A stretch of 16,560 nucleotides of DNA from Crocinitomicaceae bacterium. Its GTDB lineage: Bacteria > Bacteroidota > Bacteroidia > Flavobacteriales_D > Crocinitomicaceae. The stretch covers positions 1 to 16,560 of the forward strand of contig JABSPC010000359.1 in the NCBI GenBank assembly GCA_013215515.1, written 5' to 3'. The position numbers were made by a program, and so were the translations under genes. This document shows positions 13,697 through 16,560 of the stretch, piece after piece (the first letter of the stretch is position 1; every line of letters begins with the position of its first letter). The notes beneath the pieces were generated by a model that saw nothing but the letters and a program-made list of their open reading frames with translations, was not told the DNA's origin and did not search any database.

Positions 13697-16342
13697 ATGA
13701 GAAAGGTTGTTATATATTCAGCGGTATTTTTGTTGGCAGCATGTGGTGCTAATAAGGGAAACCCATCTAACAAAGGAGAAGGAGGCACTTCGACAAATAA
13801 TTCAACTGAGGGTTCGCTAGGGGAAGAATTCGTACTTCAAGAACGACCGGTTTACAATCCATCTGAAACACAATTAACCGACTTGATTCACACAAAATTG
13901 GAAGTGAATTTCGATTGGAAGCAATCACGAATGAATGGAGTTGTAACAATTACCGCAAAACCTCATTTCTATGCAACTCAGGAATTGATTCTAGATGCAA
14001 AAGGAATGGACATCAACAGTGTCGCGATGGGTGGGGAGGTTGTTGAATTTGCGTATATCGAGGATGTTTTAAATATTCAGCTGAATAAAGAATACACAAG
14101 AGACCAAGAGTATACTGTTGTCATCGATTACGTTTCTAAACCAGACGAGAGAACAACTGGCGGTAGTGCTGCAATTACATCAGATAAAGGGCTTTATTTT
14201 ATTAATCCTTTGGGAGAAGATAAAGACGTTATGCCTCAAATTTGGACACAAGGAGAAACTGAATCGAGCTCGGTTTGGTTCCCGACTATCGATTCGCCAA
14301 ATGCTAAAACAACCCAAGAAATTTTCATTACGGTAGAGGATAAGTTCATTACCTTATCTAATGGCGCGTTGATTTCAAGCAAGCCAATTGAAGGCGGAAA
14401 ACGAGTTGACCACTGGAAACAAGTTCTTCCACACGCACCTTACTTATTCATGATGGGTGTTGGTGAATTCAAAGTCGTGAAAGATTCATATACAAAAAAG
14501 GATGGATCAACGATGGAGGTCAATTACATTGTTGAGCCAGAATGGGAAGGATCAGCGAAAGCGATTTTTGGTGAAACACCAGAAATGATTCGTTTCTTCT
14601 CTGAGTTGCTAGGAGTTGAATATCCATGGGATAAGTATACTCAGATTGTTGTTAGAGATTACGTTTCTGGAGCAATGGAAAACACCGGAGCCGTAATTTT
14701 TGGTGACTATGCATACAAAACGGAAAGAGAATTATTGGATGACAATGATCAATCAACTATTGCGCATGAGTTATTCCACCACTGGTTTGGAGATTTAGTT
14801 ACGGCAGAATCTTGGTCAAATTTAACGTTGAATGAGTCATTTGCGAATTATTCACAATTCTTGTGGGATGAGCACAGATACGGTGTTGATGAAGCAGATT
14901 ATTTCGGAGATCAAGAAGCGGATGGATACCGTCAGTCGGCATCGGTTCAAGGATACCACGATCTAGTTTGGTTTGATTATGAAGACAAAGATCAAATGTT
15001 TGACGGGCATTCATACAACAAAGGAGGTCGAATTTTACACATGCTTAGAAATTATCTTGGAGATGACGCATTTTTCTCTTCATTGAATAGATACCTCGTC
15101 GACAATCAATATCAAGCGGCAGAGTTCCACGAGTTAAGATTGGCTTTCGAAGAGGTTACAGGAGAGGATCTGAACTGGTTCTTTAACCAATGGTATTTAG
15201 GATCAGGACACGCAACCTTGGTTTTCACGCAAGAAGAAGACAGAAAGAACCACAAATTATTGGTTTCTGTTGAACAAAAGCAAAGCTTAGAGCTTTCACC
15301 GATTTTCAAAATCCCTTTTCAAATTGCGATTTTTGATGACAACGGAAAACACATTCACGAAGTAGTTATCGATGAATTGACTGAGGAGTTCGAATTGCCT
15401 TATACTGGAACTTTGAAAACGTTCATTTATGATTATCAACAAGTGTTGTTGGCGGACATGGAGGTAATGAAGTCACAAAGTGAATACATCAATGAATTTT
15501 ACTTGGGGGAGCGTTACGCAGCTAGAAAACAAGGTTTGATGGAAGGAACCGTTGGTTTTAGTCCAAAGGGTCAGGAAATGATTTTGGATGGCTTAAAGGA
15601 TAAATTCTGGCACATTCGAGTTCTTGCTTTGGGTAAGGCATATATGCTAGACGGTGAGTACGCTGAAAAAGGATTAGAGATTGTTAAAGGAATGGTGAAG
15701 TATGATCCGAAATCAGATGTTAGAGTTGCTGCAGTTACAGCTATTGGGCAGTTGGTGGATGACGAAACATTGCTTACTACGATATATAACGACAGAGTTA
15801 AAGAAGACCGTTCGTATTCTGTTATAGCAATAGCACTAAGTAATTTAAGCGGAATCAATCCAACCGAAGCGTTGAGAATTGCGGAAACTTTGGAAAATGA
15901 TGAATCTTCAGCAATCATATATGGAATTTCACAAATTTATGCTGCACATGGTGGACCTGAGAAATTGGCTTTCATGAAGAAGGCACTTGAGGGAGATGTT
16001 GTAGGAGGGTTTGATCGACTTGGAGTAATGAATTCATTGACCATTTTTATTGGCCGACATGATGTTAGTATTGCAGAACAAGCGTACGATATTTACGTAC
16101 ACCTTTCTGAAAATGGTGGATTCTATATGAAGATGTTTTTACCGAAAGCGATAGGTTACTTAGATCAATATTTTACCGAAACGATCGAGAACTTAGAAGG
16201 TGAATTGAAAGTGCATGAAGAGAATAAAGATGTGTTATACGCTGATCAAACTCGAACTAAGATAAAGGCGTATGAAGCACAACAAGAGAAATATAGAGCA
16301 TTCAATAAGATGCTAGAAAAAGAAAGTAACGATGGTCATTAA
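13697..16342 (+). CDS. M1-family zinc aminopeptidase, lipoprotein
   Basis: 881 residues from the ATG at 13697. This start gives a textbook lipoprotein signal (MRKVVIYSAVFLLAAC, lipidated Cys16) that an upstream TTG at 13670 would spoil. A low-complexity Gly/Ser/Asn linker follows. Residues about 60-270 form the N-terminal beta domain. Then come the exopeptidase motif GAMEN (325-329), the zinc motif HELFH (His357, Glu358, His361) with Glu380 in LNESFA, and the Y-x-KG motif near residue 440 (SYNKGG). All catalytic elements are intact, so it should remove N-terminal residues from peptides, probably at the outer membrane or in the periplasm. Residues about 580-850 are alpha-helical HEAT-like repeats (FWHIRVLALGKAYML, SDVRVAAVTAIGQLV). 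The gene stands alone, divergent from the biotin carrier gene. After its stop I see no convincing terminator, only a weak AT hairpin before a T-run near 16401-16410. Confidence 0.93.
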   Translation: MRKVVIYSAVFLLAACGANKGNPSNKGEGGTSTNNSTEGSLGEEFVLQERPVYNPSETQLTDLIHTKLEVNFDWKQSRMNGVVTITAKPHFYATQELILDAKGMDINSVAMGGEVVEFAYIEDVLNIQLNKEYTRDQEYTVVIDYVSKPDERTTGGSAAITSDKGLYFINPLGEDKDVMPQIWTQGETESSSVWFPTIDSPNAKTTQEIFITVEDKFITLSNGALISSKPIEGGKRVDHWKQVLPHAPYLFMMGVGEFKVVKDSYTKKDGSTMEVNYIVEPEWEGSAKAIFGETPEMIRFFSELLGVEYPWDKYTQIVVRDYVSGAMENTGAVIFGDYAYKTERELLDDNDQSTIAHELFHHWFGDLVTAESWSNLTLNESFANYSQFLWDEHRYGVDEADYFGDQEADGYRQSASVQGYHDLVWFDYEDKDQMFDGHSYNKGGRILHMLRNYLGDDAFFSSLNRYLVDNQYQAAEFHELRLAFEEVTGEDLNWFFNQWYLGSGHATLVFTQEEDRKNHKLLVSVEQKQSLELSPIFKIPFQIAIFDDNGKHIHEVVIDELTEEFELPYTGTLKTFIYDYQQVLLADMEVMKSQSEYINEFYLGERYAARKQGLMEGTVGFSPKGQEMILDGLKDKFWHIRVLALGKAYMLDGEYAEKGLEIVKGMVKYDPKSDVRVAAVTAIGQLVDDETLLTTIYNDRVKEDRSYSVIAIALSNLSGINPTEALRIAETLENDESSAIIYGISQIYAAHGGPEKLAFMKKALEGDVVGGFDRLGVMNSLTIFIGRHDVSIAEQAYDIYVHLSENGGFYMKMFLPKAIGYLDQYFTETIENLEGELKVHEENKDVLYADQTRTKIKAYEAQQEKYRAFNKMLEKESNDGH

Positions 16343-16429
16343 TGATCTATAAACACTAGTCTTTCATGGGTGTTACGCTGTCTATTAATAACGATTTATT
16401 AAATTTTTTTTGGATTAAGTAGTCGATCC

Positions 16430-16560
16430 TTAACAACTTAAATTCATTTTCGGGAAGATGCAGGTTAAAATGATTTCAAATATTTGAATCAGCGATAATT
16501 TGACTTCACTTTTCAATTGTTTCATCATCTTCTTAAGACTCCATCCAGTAGCAGCTAAAA
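16430..16560 (-). CDS. DDE transposase (IS5/IS1182-like), C-terminal fragment cut by the window edge
   Basis: The minus strand is open from the right edge to a TAA at 16432-16430, giving 42 residues that start LAATGWSLKKMMKQLKSE and end in a hydrophobic and basic tail. A small-residue/aromatic helix followed by LKK-x-M/L-x-x-LK is how many IS5/IS1182-type transposases end (compare YNLKKYLKFLEKKV in the remnant near 4630, a related but clearly different copy). The catalytic part lies outside the window. The gene converges on the aminopeptidase gene. The family assignment rests on this short C-terminal pattern only. Confidence 0.55.
   Translation of the reverse strand, partial: LAATGWSLKKMMKQLKSEVKLSLIQIFEIILTCIFPKMNLSC

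Noticed and set aside
16352..16374. Possible hairpin (AACAC pairing with GTGTT) after the aminopeptidase gene
   Set aside because: It has only five base pairs and no T-run directly after it, so it is not a credible terminator.

Overview
The window is AT-rich and reads as a Bacteroidota chromosome, most likely Flavobacteriales. Three large proteins end in a type IX secretion (T9SS) type A C-terminal sorting domain (VFPNP... followed by GxYxxxx...KxxxQ). There are also SBBP-like repeats, a DUF2490 outer-membrane protein, a free-standing biotin carrier protein and few Shine-Dalgarno sites. A Crocinitomicaceae/Fluviicola-like origin is only a guess. Both window edges lie inside transposase genes, so the window may be one assembly contig bounded by insertion sequences.

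Left region (1-1930): the first 29 codons of an ISAs1/H-repeat-type transposase (minus strand) and its non-coding end abut a large secreted SBBP-repeat protein (plus strand). That gene lacks a start codon and most of its signal peptide, and it carries an in-frame TAA at 1079. It still keeps repeats, a T9SS tail and a strong terminator (1895-1930). It is best read as an IS-damaged pseudogene.

Middle left (2019-4676): a YheT-like alpha/beta hydrolase and a PAS-HisKA_2 sensor kinase, both on the minus strand, then the 3' remnant of an IS1182-type transposase with an in-frame TAG.

Core (4758-13585, all minus strand, transcribed right to left): biotin carboxyl carrier protein; an AlgI-like MBOAT acyltransferase and an AlgJ/AlgX-like SGNH protein overlapping as TGATG; two tandem CotH-kinase-family secreted proteins 3 nt apart with unrelated N-terminal domains; a lipoprotein; and a DUF2490 beta-barrel overlapping it as ATGA. 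The short gaps suggest one or two transcription units. MBOAT plus AlgJ/X should O-acetylate an exported glycan. The CotH, lipoprotein and barrel genes encode secreted or outer-membrane products. A joint cell-surface modification role is an inference and the best candidate here for something little described.

Right region (13697-16560): divergent from the biotin carrier gene is a lipoprotein M1 zinc aminopeptidase with an alpha-helical repeat C-terminus, then the 3' end of another DDE transposase at the edge. I saw no tRNA, rRNA or CRISPR array, and there is no gene-free stretch longer than about 180 bases.
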